Positions 44,909 through 53,762 of a stretch of 64,000 nucleotides of DNA are shown here, piece by piece (within the stretch, counting starts at the first letter, position 1; every line of letters starts with the position of its first letter). The notes under the pieces are model-generated. The model saw nothing but the letters and a program-made list of their open reading frames with translations. It had not been told where the DNA came from and ran no database searches. This DNA is from Betaproteobacteria bacterium (GTDB taxonomy: Bacteria; Bdellovibrionota_B; Oligoflexia; Silvanigrellales; Silvanigrellaceae). The position numbers and the translations under genes were made by a program. The stretch covers positions 62,001 through 126,000 of the forward strand of contig VGHE01000003.1 in NCBI GenBank assembly GCA_016868315.1, read 5' to 3'.

Positions 44909-45802
44909 TCATTGCCCGCTCAAAACCGATTTCTTCCCCGCTTCCACGGACACGTTTCTCAGATCAACGACTTTATTGTCGCGGGTGATATTCACAACTT
45001 GATACTCACCTGCACGCAGGGCACCAATAGTGGCCGAGCCTTGCGCTGACACAATCTGTGATTTGTACCCTTGTCCCGTGCAGGCATCCGCTGTCGCTGT
45101 TGGGCGGGCGACTCCCGTGAACACACAAACAAGTGATCCCGATTCGAAGTTGTCAAACGCAACCGTTCCGGCATCCTCAACCGGGAGGAACGAGTGCTTT
45201 TGCTGAATCACGTACAAAACATCCTGTGGCAAATTGAGTGCGGAGCGCTGCTGGATGGTTATAGGTTTAAGAGTTTTTCTCAGTTCGATATCTACAACGA
45301 TATCTTTCGTAACACCCGATTTAGTTAATCCCTCGAAAACCAGCGAGCGAGTCAGTTCACCATTTTCATCTAAAACAACAGCCTTTACTGGTTGGCTTTG
45401 GGAGCTCATCGACAGTTCCAAGTATGAAGCCTCTTTCGGGAGCGATATCTCAACTTTCTGCAATTCGGAATTTTCATCAACGACATTTTCCAGAGAAAAT
45501 GCCACTGCTGTATCATCGCTCGGTGATTTATTTTGACTCAGCAAGTCCACTTTTTGCGCCGGATAAGACTTCGAAACCGTTCTGCTGCCTTGCAAAACGC
45601 TGACTGAATCAATTGCAGCCGAAACAGCGCCCACATCGGAGTAGGACGTCGGCGAAATATAAATACGAAACAGCTTACCGCCCTTTGAATCCGGGTTTCC
45701 TGCCTCAACTCCACAGCCTCCTGCGAGCACAAAACAAGCAGCAAGAGTCAGTTGGCGAAGGGTATTTTTCCAAGTCAAGCTCTTCTTCATCACAAGCCTC
45801 AT
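44909..45802 (-). CDS. Lipoprotein of the GCG.E.GNP type, paired with TIGR02147 regulator
   Basis: 297 residues; ATG overlaps the upstream stop (ATGA, 45799-45802), so translation is coupled. Signal with lipobox GGC followed by GVEAGNPDSKG, a CGxExGNP motif that recurs after the acylated Cys in lipoproteins found next to TIGR02147 regulators. The mature protein is beta-rich: first domain with VSAAIDSVSVLQG, second (about 110-180) with EISLPKEASYLELSM, and a C-terminal Ig-like end (LRAGEYQVVNI). No catalytic motif. Probably exposed at the surface and controlled by its operon partner. Confidence 0.75.
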   Translation of the reverse strand: MRLVMKKSLTWKNTLRQLTLAACFVLAGGCGVEAGNPDSKGGKLFRIYISPTSYSDVGAVSAAIDSVSVLQGSRTVSKSYPAQKVDLLSQNKSPSDDTAVAFSLENVVDENSELQKVEISLPKEASYLELSMSSQSQPVKAVVLDENGELTRSLVFEGLTKSGVTKDIVVDIELRKTLKPITIQQRSALNLPQDVLYVIQQKHSFLPVEDAGTVAFDNFESGSLVCVFTGVARPTATADACTGQGYKSQIVSAQGSATIGALRAGEYQVVNITRDNKVVDLRNVSVEAGKKSVLSGQ

Positions 45803-46656
45803 TTGCTCAACGGAAAAAGTTGGATGTTGACTTGCATGACTTTACCGTCTCCTTGCGATTGCGATGACAAAGAGAGCAGATGTTTTCGGAGTTGTTCAAT
45901 TTCTCTTTTGATTGATTCAATCTGGTCTGGGTTCACTGATATAGTCACAGACGACACATCCCGTTCTGCAGGTGGGCTCGTGATGAGTGAATCCTTGGCA
46001 AGATTGAGCATCTCCTGATGATAGCGCACAATTGCAAGACCTGGCACCGCACTTCCCAGACTGAAATCTTTTTTGAGTTTGATGTACTTTCTCTCCTCAG
46101 AGCCTTCTTCTTTGCGAATTTCAACCATGCCTAGGCTTTCGAGAAAAATCAGACTCTTCTCAACGGCCGACTCTTTCACATCGGGCATGATTTTGCGGCA
46201 TATTTCCTCGAGCGGCTGGGAATCCTGCATAGAGAGCACTTCAAATACAACCGAGTGAACCCAAGAATTGAAGAATTCGAGCGCTCTGTTGTCGTTGCTT
46301 GATTCACTGTGCCGCGCACGCAGCTCAAGTATAAGGGCAAACAAGCGATCGCGTTCTTCGGCTGTGTCGGCATGCTTCACTTTTACGAGAGACAAAAAAT
46401 AGGTTCTTTCAACGCGTGAGAGTTTAAAAGAATCAGCGATTCTTTCGCCGGCCTTATCCGAAATTTTACGATGTCCTGAATGAACCTGGGCCATTGTATT
46501 GTTGTTGCCAAAGCCGAGGAGCTCGGAGAAGTCTGCAATAGAAAATGATTTCTGAACCAGACGAATTTCTTCGTAGACGGCCTTGCAATAGCGACCGACG
46601 TCCGAGTATTCGAACAGTCCGACCTTTTTTCTGATTCTTGGAAGATCAATATCCAT
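45799..46656 (-). CDS. TIGR02147 / DUF4423 family regulator
   Basis: 285 residues from ATG 46654-46656 (GAGGG six bases upstream). N-terminal HTH-like part FSIADFSELLGFGNNNTMAQVHSGHRKISDKAGERIA and FLSLVKVKHADT, then the DUF4423 domain with YHQEMLNLAKDSLITSPPAERDVSSVTISVN and the closing MQVNIQLFPLSK, all hallmarks of this family. It is abundant in Fibrobacter and Bdellovibrio-type genomes and believed to be a transcription regulator. Directly coupled to a lipoprotein gene. Its own promoter lies in the AT-rich gap shared with the fasciclin gene. Confidence 0.9.
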   Translation of the reverse strand: MDIDLPRIRKKVGLFEYSDVGRYCKAVYEEIRLVQKSFSIADFSELLGFGNNNTMAQVHSGHRKISDKAGERIADSFKLSRVERTYFLSLVKVKHADTAEERDRLFALILELRARHSESSNDNRALEFFNSWVHSVVFEVLSMQDSQPLEEICRKIMPDVKESAVEKSLIFLESLGMVEIRKEEGSEERKYIKLKKDFSLGSAVPGLAIVRYHQEMLNLAKDSLITSPPAERDVSSVTISVNPDQIESIKREIEQLRKHLLSLSSQSQGDGKVMQVNIQLFPLSK

Positions 46657-46920
46657 TTCAGCCCTCACACAGAGCTTATCGAAATTTCCCTGTAATTCTT
46701 TATCTAAATTATCTGCCTAAAAACGGATATTTAAGAAGATACAAAAAAGTCTTTATGGAAAAAAGGAGTAATTTTTGCCGAATTCAACCAGAAATTACAC
46801 AATCTCGGCTTTGAAAATAACTTATATTACTAAAATTTAATGAAAAAAGGCTGAAGTTTGTTACAAAAATGACGAAGAGAATGGTGGCAGTAGTTGCCCA
46901 CCCACAGAAAGCTACCAACC

Positions 46921-47502
46921 ATGAGACTTCGAATGATTGCCCTTCTCCCCCTCTCTATCGCTCTCGTTCAGCCTCTGCTCACCGCATGCGGTACTTCGAC
47001 AAACACCATTTCTAGAGATCCAAAAGTGGCCATGTCGGGCGACACCATGAGCAAGCAGAATCTTGTGCAACTGCTTCAAGCAGACAGCCGCTTTTCCATC
47101 CTTGTTGCAGCAGTCAAGGCCGCAGGACTCGTTGAGGTGCTCTCGGGAAGTGCTAAGTTTACTGTCTTCGCTCCCTCAAACAAAGCCTTTGAAGCTCTTC
47201 CTCCCGGCACACTCGAGTCGCTGCTCAAGCCAGAAAATAAAGAAACGCTCAAGAGCATCCTGCTCTATCATGTTGCCGCAGGAAGCCTGAAGGCAGCTGA
47301 TGTTTTGGCAAAGGAGAGCATCGCAACAGCTCAGGGTAAATCTGTTTCCGTTGATGCCGACAATGCCAGGATCAATGCATCGAACATCGTCAAGACAGAC
47401 ATCTTCGCCAGCAACGGTGTGATTCACGAGATTGACGCAGTTCTCCTGCCACCAAGCGATGTTGCTGCGAACATGACCGCTCCTGCGTCAGATTGTAAGT
47501 AA
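46921..47502 (+). CDS. Fasciclin-domain lipoprotein
   Basis: 193 residues from ATG 46921. Lipobox LTAC at the end of the signal. A single FAS1 domain fills the mature part: LVAAVKAAGLVEVLSGSAKFTVFAPSNKAFEAL, then ILLYHVAAGSLKAADVL and the closing GVIHEIDAVLLPP. FAS1 proteins mediate adhesion or bind ligands at cell surfaces. Monocistronic with its own terminator; divergent from the TIGR02147 operon. Confidence 0.93.
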   Translation: MRLRMIALLPLSIALVQPLLTACGTSTNTISRDPKVAMSGDTMSKQNLVQLLQADSRFSILVAAVKAAGLVEVLSGSAKFTVFAPSNKAFEALPPGTLESLLKPENKETLKSILLYHVAAGSLKAADVLAKESIATAQGKSVSVDADNARINASNIVKTDIFASNGVIHEIDAVLLPPSDVAANMTAPASDCK

Positions 47503-47558
47503 GCACCGAACTGGCACTCTGCTGACTCGTGCAAATAGACCGAAATTTTGCACGTTCC

Positions 47559-47596
47559 TGAACCTCTCTGAAAATGGGAGGTTCAGCTTTTTCTTT
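47559..47596 (+). terminator. Rho-independent terminator of fasciclin gene
   Basis: Stem TGAACCTC (47559-47566) / GAGGTTCA (47578-47585), then GC and a T-rich run to 47596. Confidence 0.85.
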
Positions 47597-47700
47597 TGAG
47601 CTGCAAATTTACACCACACGTTACATTTTGAAAATCTGCTTTGAGCCAATACACTGTTTGAAAAAACTTCTTCTTTCCAACAGTGCACGGGAGCAGAGGC

Positions 47701-48636
47701 ATGAGGACGCAGACTTACATCAATTTCTCGATTTTTTTGACACTGTTGGTTTCCTCTGCCTGCCGTCATACCCGCACGAATCATGCACAGCAGCCGGATT
47801 TTGAAACTCGAAAAATCACACATCAGAACAGAGCACGCGAGTACCTTCTCTATACGCCACCTTCATACAACCCAAAGAGCCCAGCACCTCTTGTGCTTGC
47901 TTTCCACGGCGGCTCAACTTCTCACGAACGCATTGCGAGAACCACACTCTTTCACAAGCTCGCAGATGATCATGGGTTTCTTGTGGCCTATCCAAATGGT
48001 GTGGACGGGCATTGGAATGATGGTCGCGCATCATCGAACCCGAAAATCGACGACGTCGGTTTTGTAAGGCTCATCCTTGATGAGGTCAAAAGAACGCGAA
48101 GCCTCGATACCGCTAGAATCTATGCCACCGGAATTTCTAATGGCTCTTTCATGACCCAACGCCTCGCCTGCGAACTATCCGATCGGTTCGCTGCAGTCTC
48201 TGTGGTCGCGGGCTCCATGAGCGCTGAACTCAATGCCGTGTGCAAGCCCAAGCGGCCAATGCCCATCATGTTCATCAATAGCCCCGAGGACAAGTTTGTG
48301 CTTTGGCAGGGTGGGGAAATGAAACGAGGCAAGGGCGGGAAAATGCTTTCTGTGGCCGATTCAGTTGCCTTCTGGACAAATCACAACGGCTGTAAATTAG
48401 AAAAGGGAAAATCATTTCCCAAAAAGATTCCACAAGACCAAACCAATGTTAAACTTAAAGAATTCAGCAACTGCCAGAACAACACGCTTGTGTTGCAGTT
48501 TATTGTAGAGGGTGGTGGACACACATGGCCCTCTGGCAAAGACCAACCCGCGTGGCTGGTTGGCCCCACGACTCAACATCTCGATGCGACATTGGCTAGC
48601 TGGGATTTTTTCGAGAAATTCAAACTCACAGAATGA
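47701..48636 (+). CDS. PHB-depolymerase-like esterase lipoprotein (LpqC family)
   Basis: 311 residues from ATG 47701, GGGAG upstream. Lipobox SSAC (Cys21). Alpha/beta hydrolase of the polyhydroxybutyrate depolymerase/feruloyl esterase group: oxyanion HGG (69-71), HGFLVAYPNGVDGHWNDGR, nucleophile elbow TGISNGS with S146, and catalytic His probably in EGGGHTWPSG. Would hydrolyse esters outside the inner membrane. The natural substrate cannot be told. Convergent with the following lipoprotein gene (18-base gap). Confidence 0.88.
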   Translation: MRTQTYINFSIFLTLLVSSACRHTRTNHAQQPDFETRKITHQNRAREYLLYTPPSYNPKSPAPLVLAFHGGSTSHERIARTTLFHKLADDHGFLVAYPNGVDGHWNDGRASSNPKIDDVGFVRLILDEVKRTRSLDTARIYATGISNGSFMTQRLACELSDRFAAVSVVAGSMSAELNAVCKPKRPMPIMFINSPEDKFVLWQGGEMKRGKGGKMLSVADSVAFWTNHNGCKLEKGKSFPKKIPQDQTNVKLKEFSNCQNNTLVLQFIVEGGGHTWPSGKDQPAWLVGPTTQHLDATLASWDFFEKFKLTE

Positions 48637-48654
48637 ACAACCAACAGGTCGCTC

Positions 48655-49764
48655 TCAACGGCATGCTTCATGGGTATTGAGAGTATCGCGGTATGCACCC
48701 GCGGCGAGGGCTAGCAACATAACCTTTTCAATCCCGGGAAAAAATCCCACTCCAGAGCCTGAGGTTGAAACCAGCGGAATAGAACGAGCAAGATTCACCG
48801 CGCGGCCGGTATAACCCATGCCGGCCTTGATGTTGTCGATGCGTACGCATTGACCTTGACACGTATCATTCCCCTGCATTGAATTTTTAATTCCCAATTG
48901 TGTGAGGCGGCGGCTCACCTTCTGATTTTCCACTTTATCGATTGTCCAGTTGCCCGAAGCAATTTGCACGGCACCAGGCAGGGCGGTTGGAACGCCCACA
49001 CCGGCACTCAGACCTACAGTGCCTCCCTTGAAGCGTAAATCGGTTTGTCCCTGGGGTGTTTGAGCAGCGAAATAGGCCACATGCCCGGAGAGGTACTCCG
49101 AGAGAATGGGCAACGAACCGGACACGCCGGAAGTTACGAATTTCCCCGACCAGGCATCATTGACGTCGCGCTTGTTTCCAAAACCAAGACCACCGTAAAG
49201 ATTGATACCTGCACCTACAGTTCCGGCACCAAAAACCAATTCAATGGCTTTATAATTGAATACGGCAACCTGAAGATTGTACAAATCCCAGACGTAGTCG
49301 CGGCCTATCATGCCGTGCACACCCGCACCCGCTTCGGCGCTCGCACCCACAAAAAAATACGGCCGGGCAAGCTCACGTCCAACCGATTTCACAATGGGTG
49401 ACCACACACGACAAGGGTTCCCCTGAACATTCTTCCAAAGACCATTCACACGGGAAACGAGAGACTTGAATCCAGCCCGTGGGAGTGCACCCGAGAGCGA
49501 AAAATTTTCTGGAGCCGGGGCTACAGACGACTGCGCTGAATCGAGACTCTCGAGCTCGACACTCAGTTGGTCGAGAGCCTGATTCATGCGCTGAGACATT
49601 TCGACGTTGGCTTTTTCCAGAGCTGCAGCCGAGGTCAAAGACTCTTCGGATGCTTTCGGCTTACAGGAATTCAGAAATAGAGCAGGACAAATTGCAAATA
49701 ACGTTGCGAACCGCAGACAGCTGCTCGACCCAAGCCAAGATGTGTGCTTCCAGCTTTTTAGCAT
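48655..49764 (-). CDS. Orphan lipoprotein, Gly-rich beta domain
   Basis: 369 residues. Long signal with basic/aromatic start and lipobox NSC before KPKASEES. A helical stretch (45-85) precedes a Gly-rich, beta-rich domain: YFFVGASAEAGAGVHGMIGRDYVWDL, FGAGTVGAGINLYGGLGFG and KGGTVGLSAGVGVPTALPGAVQI, alternating small and aromatic residues as in membrane-associated or SYLF-like beta structures. Four mature Cys. No family recognised. Cotranscription with the two leftward genes upstream is possible. Confidence 0.7.
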   Translation of the reverse strand: MLKSWKHTSWLGSSSCLRFATLFAICPALFLNSCKPKASEESLTSAAALEKANVEMSQRMNQALDQLSVELESLDSAQSSVAPAPENFSLSGALPRAGFKSLVSRVNGLWKNVQGNPCRVWSPIVKSVGRELARPYFFVGASAEAGAGVHGMIGRDYVWDLYNLQVAVFNYKAIELVFGAGTVGAGINLYGGLGFGNKRDVNDAWSGKFVTSGVSGSLPILSEYLSGHVAYFAAQTPQGQTDLRFKGGTVGLSAGVGVPTALPGAVQIASGNWTIDKVENQKVSRRLTQLGIKNSMQGNDTCQGQCVRIDNIKAGMGYTGRAVNLARSIPLVSTSGSGVGFFPGIEKVMLLALAAGAYRDTLNTHEACR

Positions 49765-49781
49765 CTTGCCGTAAACCTTTC

Positions 49782-50633
49782 TCAGCGCGAAAAAAAAGTT
49801 TTGCGCATGTTCATTCGGGCAACACGCGGATAAGAGCGCTTACGGGACGCTGCATTGCGAGAAACTAGTTCTGAGGCTTTTGGCAGCTCTTCTTGTCCCA
49901 AAAGGCTCTGGTTGTTTGCTGCAGCAGAAGAAAAAGAACGCGCAGCAGAGAATTTGAGCGAATCTTGCCTAAGTTGCAGAAGAACTTTCTTGAGCTCCGC
50001 GAATTCAAGAAAGAGCAGGCTCACCTGATGATCTTGATGCTGAACTTGTGCACGCAGCAGACCAAGAGTCTCGGCAAGGGATCTAAATTGTTCGAGGTGG
50101 TCTGCGCGAGCTTGAACATCCGCCGCCGAGGGCAGGGTTTTTCTCTCGGGCGCAGAGATGTGAGCTTGAATTTGTAGGCTCAGCTCGCGGATTTTGAGGA
50201 GGAGATCGGTGTTGCTTTGTTCGCGCGCAAGCAGCCGCGACATTTCAACCAACAGATTTTCAGGCCACAAAGATGCGGAGCGTTGCGCAGGTTGAGCCAT
50301 TGCGCCCGCACGCACAGAATGAGCGCCTTGTGCATCACTCAGATTCTCACTGAGCTCTTCCCGGTCGTGAGCCGTGCGGTCAGCACCAGCAGAAGTGCTG
50401 GAAATATGCCTGCCATAAAAAGTTTGCTGGTGTGCCAGCACTTCGCTACGGCGGTAATACAAGCGGTTGCGCGCACCAACGCGCCTGCGTTCAAACGAAA
50501 GCTGACCTGTAGACGTCAACTGAGACACGCGAGTTCGCGTGACTCCCAGCAACTGCGCAACCTCGTTCACATCCAGCAGATAACCTTCATTAACTTGTGC
50601 AAGCGAGGTTTCTGGCAGCGATGTTTCAGTCAT
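49782..50633 (-). CDS. MerR/excisionase-type HTH protein with coiled coil
   Basis: 283 residues from ATG 50631-50633 (GGGAGAG upstream). N-terminal winged HTH: LLDVNEVAQLLGVTRTRVSQLTSTGQL, then RLYYRRSEVLAH, a domain of the HTH_17/excisionase type that binds DNA. The middle (about 115-235) is a helical, heptad-rich region likely to dimerise; the end is basic (RKRSYPRVARMNMRK). It sits only 41 bases downstream of a secreted hydrolase gene with the same orientation. Could be a regulator or a nucleoid/partition-type protein; no partner is identifiable. Confidence 0.75.
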   Translation of the reverse strand: MTETSLPETSLAQVNEGYLLDVNEVAQLLGVTRTRVSQLTSTGQLSFERRRVGARNRLYYRRSEVLAHQQTFYGRHISSTSAGADRTAHDREELSENLSDAQGAHSVRAGAMAQPAQRSASLWPENLLVEMSRLLAREQSNTDLLLKIRELSLQIQAHISAPERKTLPSAADVQARADHLEQFRSLAETLGLLRAQVQHQDHQVSLLFLEFAELKKVLLQLRQDSLKFSAARSFSSAAANNQSLLGQEELPKASELVSRNAASRKRSYPRVARMNMRKTFFSR

Positions 50634-50674
50634 GGGCTTCTCTCCCGAGCGATACCAAGAGTCCGCCGGGCACG

Positions 50675-51265
50675 TCACTCAAGAGGTGAGCGAAGTGCAT
50701 AGGCAAATGCAGAATAATCTTTTTTAACGTCACCGGCTAGAGCACGCTCATGGGTAAAATCTTGGTTGTCCACAGCCCAAGAGATGGTGCGCGCGGCATC
50801 CACATAGCCATTGTGCATGAAAACGTGCGCCGGGTATCCGGGTGCAGTGGGCTCATCCACGGTGAACACCAGGTCGCCCAGTTTTAGACCGGTCGAAGAA
50901 TTGATGCGTGTCCAGCCGAGTCGATTCTGGAGGTATGCTGAAAAGGGTTTTGTTAGGAGAGAAACCCTTTCACCGTTGTAGACAGTCTCAATTCCAATAC
51001 TCGCACCCAAAAAACGCAACGCAGTCGAAGCAAACGCAACACAACCATTCTTGGTCGAACCGTACCAGGACATCACATTCCAATAGACACGGTTGTAGTT
51101 GGCCTCATTGCTAAAGAATGCATTGAATTTGGAAGCAGAGACACCTGAAGAGGCTCTCTCTGACTCAGGTGAGAAGACATTCGCGTTCAAGCCTTCAGCC
51201 AAACTCACACAAGGAAGAATGGCTAGGCAAACGGCGACGGTTTGAATCACTTTGCTCTTATTCAA
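50675..51265 (-). CDS. Secreted papain-fold Cys-His protein (NlpC/P60- or CHAP-like)
   Basis: 196 residues with a Sec signal peptide (cleaved after SLA). Contains NGCVAFASTALRFLG, with a Cys at the start of a helix, then LGDLVFTVDE, PAHVFMHNGYVD with a His after a strand, and WAVDNQ. This Cys..GDLV..HV order is typical of NlpC/P60 and CHAP hydrolases that cut peptidoglycan peptides. Length fits one domain. A cell-wall hydrolase in the periplasm is inferred. Confidence 0.72.
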   Translation of the reverse strand: MNKSKVIQTVAVCLAILPCVSLAEGLNANVFSPESERASSGVSASKFNAFFSNEANYNRVYWNVMSWYGSTKNGCVAFASTALRFLGASIGIETVYNGERVSLLTKPFSAYLQNRLGWTRINSSTGLKLGDLVFTVDEPTAPGYPAHVFMHNGYVDAARTISWAVDNQDFTHERALAGDVKKDYSAFAYALRSPLE

Positions 51266-51347
51266 GGCAAAACCCCATGTCTTGATAAGTCGGGAAACGT
51301 CTTTTTGGAATAATTCAAATTTAATCGCGAAAATGCAACTCTAACTG

Positions 51348-52730
51348 TCAGGGGAATGATTGACTCGCTGAAATAGAGATCACCTGAAGTCGCCCAGAGC
51401 TCGACTCTTGCTTCCCTGCGACCTTCTCGGCCATGCCTTTGCCACGCTGCTCAACATAGTGAATTCCATATTCACCCGAGCGCAGCCTGAGCCCTGTGGA
51501 CAGGGCAACGCCGCGGTAATCCATGTATTCGCGTCTTTGATCGGGTGAAGAGAGGTCGCGCGATGCAGTGGCATCATTGTTAGTGAAAAAACCACTGCGC
51601 ACAAACAGAGTGCCACCCAGAACGAGTTCAGCCCCTGCTGAAACGTTGATTGTTTCAGCGCGCTTTACATTCGCAATTGTACCTTGCCCTGGCCCCATAC
51701 GCACCACATCGGCGCTCAGCAAAAGTGGACGCCAGAGCTGATAAGCCACCCCAAGACGCAGCTCGTCGGGCCAACGCTCGACGAAGCTACGCGTTGTGGT
51801 GCGAATGATGTTGCGCAGCAATTGCCCTTTCAGGCTCGCATTGGAAGTATTTTCAACTTCGATGACCTGATTATTTTCATCGGTAAAGACTTTGTTGATT
51901 TCGGAGTCGTAGTCCAATTTCTGGTAGACCATTTCGGAACGCTGATAGGAAATCCCCAACCGCACTCCACTTTCAAACGACGTCCTGATCCCGCACCTGA
52001 GGGCACCACCACGCAACACCAAATGCACTCGCACGTTCTGCCCCAGGGTTGAGTACACAGCTTTTCCCGGCAGTTCCTGAAAAGTAAATGGACCTTGAAC
52101 AGCATCCTGGTAAATTTGTTCAAGCTCATCCACATCGAGATATGAGGCGGCACAACCGAGGCCAAAATCTTTCCCAATCCGCTTCGCTGCACCCACAATC
52201 ACTTGCGACGCGCCAGAGCGAATATTTGCAGACCGATGGTAGCGGCGCACCGATGTCGCAGGCTCGTTTTCAACCAACGCGTTCTCGTCGCTCAGGGCTG
52301 AATCTGGATTCACGAATGCAATCCCAACCTGAACTGTGCCAAGGAGAGGAGGGGTCATTTTTTTCGAAAAACCGAAAAAAGTGGACAAACTCCCGCGCGC
52401 TGTTTCTTCAAATGCTTTTTCACCAAAGACGCGATCGAATGTGTTGCTCTTCAAATAGAAAGTATTGATGGAGCTGCTGAGTTCAGTTGAGCTCTGCAAG
52501 GCCAGGCCGCCGGGGTTGTAGTAAAGCCCAGAAGTATCATCCGACAGAGCGGTAAATGCCCCGCCCAATCCAATAGCGCGCGGCCCAATCAGAAGATTGT
52601 TGTAGTGGAACAAATCTGCCTGCGCCCAGCTGGGTATCAGAGAAAAAAACGCAAGCACACCCAACACGCTTGCCGGGCAGCGCAATCTCTTTTTGTGAAG
52701 CGAGTGTTTTTGATTCTGTGTGTCTCTCAC
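51348..52730 (-). CDS. Outer-membrane beta-barrel, OmpP1/FadL-like
   Basis: 460 residues, signal peptide ending WAQA. The mature start LFHYNNLLIGPRAIGLGGAFTALSDDTSGLYYNPGGLAL is the FadL/PorV-type N terminus, with the conserved GxGGAFxAxxDD..xxYNPAGL-like pattern. Amphipathic strands run to the end, closing with VISISASQSF plus a terminal Pro, close to the usual C-terminal Phe of barrels. Probably transports hydrophobic compounds across the outer membrane. Divergent from the next barrel gene. Confidence 0.85.
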   Translation of the reverse strand: MRDTQNQKHSLHKKRLRCPASVLGVLAFFSLIPSWAQADLFHYNNLLIGPRAIGLGGAFTALSDDTSGLYYNPGGLALQSSTELSSSINTFYLKSNTFDRVFGEKAFEETARGSLSTFFGFSKKMTPPLLGTVQVGIAFVNPDSALSDENALVENEPATSVRRYHRSANIRSGASQVIVGAAKRIGKDFGLGCAASYLDVDELEQIYQDAVQGPFTFQELPGKAVYSTLGQNVRVHLVLRGGALRCGIRTSFESGVRLGISYQRSEMVYQKLDYDSEINKVFTDENNQVIEVENTSNASLKGQLLRNIIRTTTRSFVERWPDELRLGVAYQLWRPLLLSADVVRMGPGQGTIANVKRAETINVSAGAELVLGGTLFVRSGFFTNNDATASRDLSSPDQRREYMDYRGVALSTGLRLRSGEYGIHYVEQRGKGMAEKVAGKQESSSGRLQVISISASQSFP

Positions 52731-52892
52731 ACTGAAACACTAACAGGTCAGCCTCGGGTTTTCTAAGCCGATTTTGACAGTTTTTGAGTCATTCCCACGG
52801 ACTGCAAAATTGTGCACTGCGAAGCTTTCCACAGAGGTTAAGATGGGGTGTGCAAAGCCTCCTGGATTTTCAGACAAAAGACGAGGTATTGG

Positions 52893-53762
52893 ATGAGCAT
52901 TGCAAAGAGAGAACTTTTAACTCGTTGTTCGACTGCTCTGTCGTGTGCCGGTCTTGGTGCTTCGCTGTTTTCTACAGGTCAAGCTTATTCGGGACCAAGA
53001 TATTTGGACGTGCCACCGGTTGTTCAAAACAACGACGAGAGCCGCAACAGCACATCCACTCCTGGCGCACCCGCGTCCCTGGCCACAGCCTCAAAATCAA
53101 CCGCTGCTGTTGGAAGCAGCCCTGCTACAAGCACTGCTAGCGGCGAAACAGAGAAAAAGGCAGAAACCGAAACTCCGCGCTACCTCGAACGCGGCTACCG
53201 GCATGAGTTTTTGTTCACAGGCGATGTGGACTTCGTTAAAGGCGCGACCAAGAGCAGACCCGATGAAACCGGTCTCAGCGAACAGAGTCTCGATTATCGC
53301 GCTGAGCTTATTTATGGATACTTCATTGCTGAATTCGTAGAGCCGGTGATTGAAGTGGCCTATTCGCAACAAAAAAACAAACTCGGTGAATTCGATGGCA
53401 CGAGCCGTAGTTTTTCCTGGGGAGCAGGGTTGTTGTTCAATTTGCCGATTGTTCCCGATGATAAACCTGTCCGCATGCACTTTGCGCGCTGGGTTCCTTT
53501 TGGTGGATTGCTTGTGATGAGTGAGAACTCTTTGAACGATGGCCGCCTGGCCTCGACCTCAACATCAAACAATAAAAGCCTAATGACCAATCTCATTGTG
53601 GGAGCGCGCTATTTGGCCTTCCCGAATGTTTCCATTAACTCCTCAATCCGCATGTCTTATGAAAAAAGCTCTACTGCAGCCGAGGCAGAAGGCAAATCCG
53701 GCGGTGAGCGCAGCAAAACCCGCATTCAAGCACGACTCTTCGGGCTCAGCCTGTTGTTCTGA
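52893..53762 (+). CDS. Outer-membrane barrel protein with disordered N-terminal linker
   Basis: 289 residues from ATG 52893 (GAGG upstream). Signal peptide to about GQAYS, then about 65 residues rich in Ser, Thr, Ala and Glu, likely disordered, followed by an eight-to-ten-strand barrel (LDYRAELIYGYFIAEFVEPVIEVAY, FSWGAGLLFNLPIV, TNLIVGARYLAF) ending LFGLSLLF with a terminal Phe, the BAM recognition signal. No family name recognised. Its 3' end overlaps the convergent recombinase gene by 37 bases. Confidence 0.78.
   Translation: MSIAKRELLTRCSTALSCAGLGASLFSTGQAYSGPRYLDVPPVVQNNDESRNSTSTPGAPASLATASKSTAAVGSSPATSTASGETEKKAETETPRYLERGYRHEFLFTGDVDFVKGATKSRPDETGLSEQSLDYRAELIYGYFIAEFVEPVIEVAYSQQKNKLGEFDGTSRSFSWGAGLLFNLPIVPDDKPVRMHFARWVPFGGLLVMSENSLNDGRLASTSTSNNKSLMTNLIVGARYLAFPNVSINSSIRMSYEKSSTAAEAEGKSGGERSKTRIQARLFGLSLLF

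Noticed and set aside
46740-46830. Small ORF of 19 codons in the AT-rich gap before the fasciclin gene
   Set aside because: No ribosome site or coding character; more likely promoter sequence.
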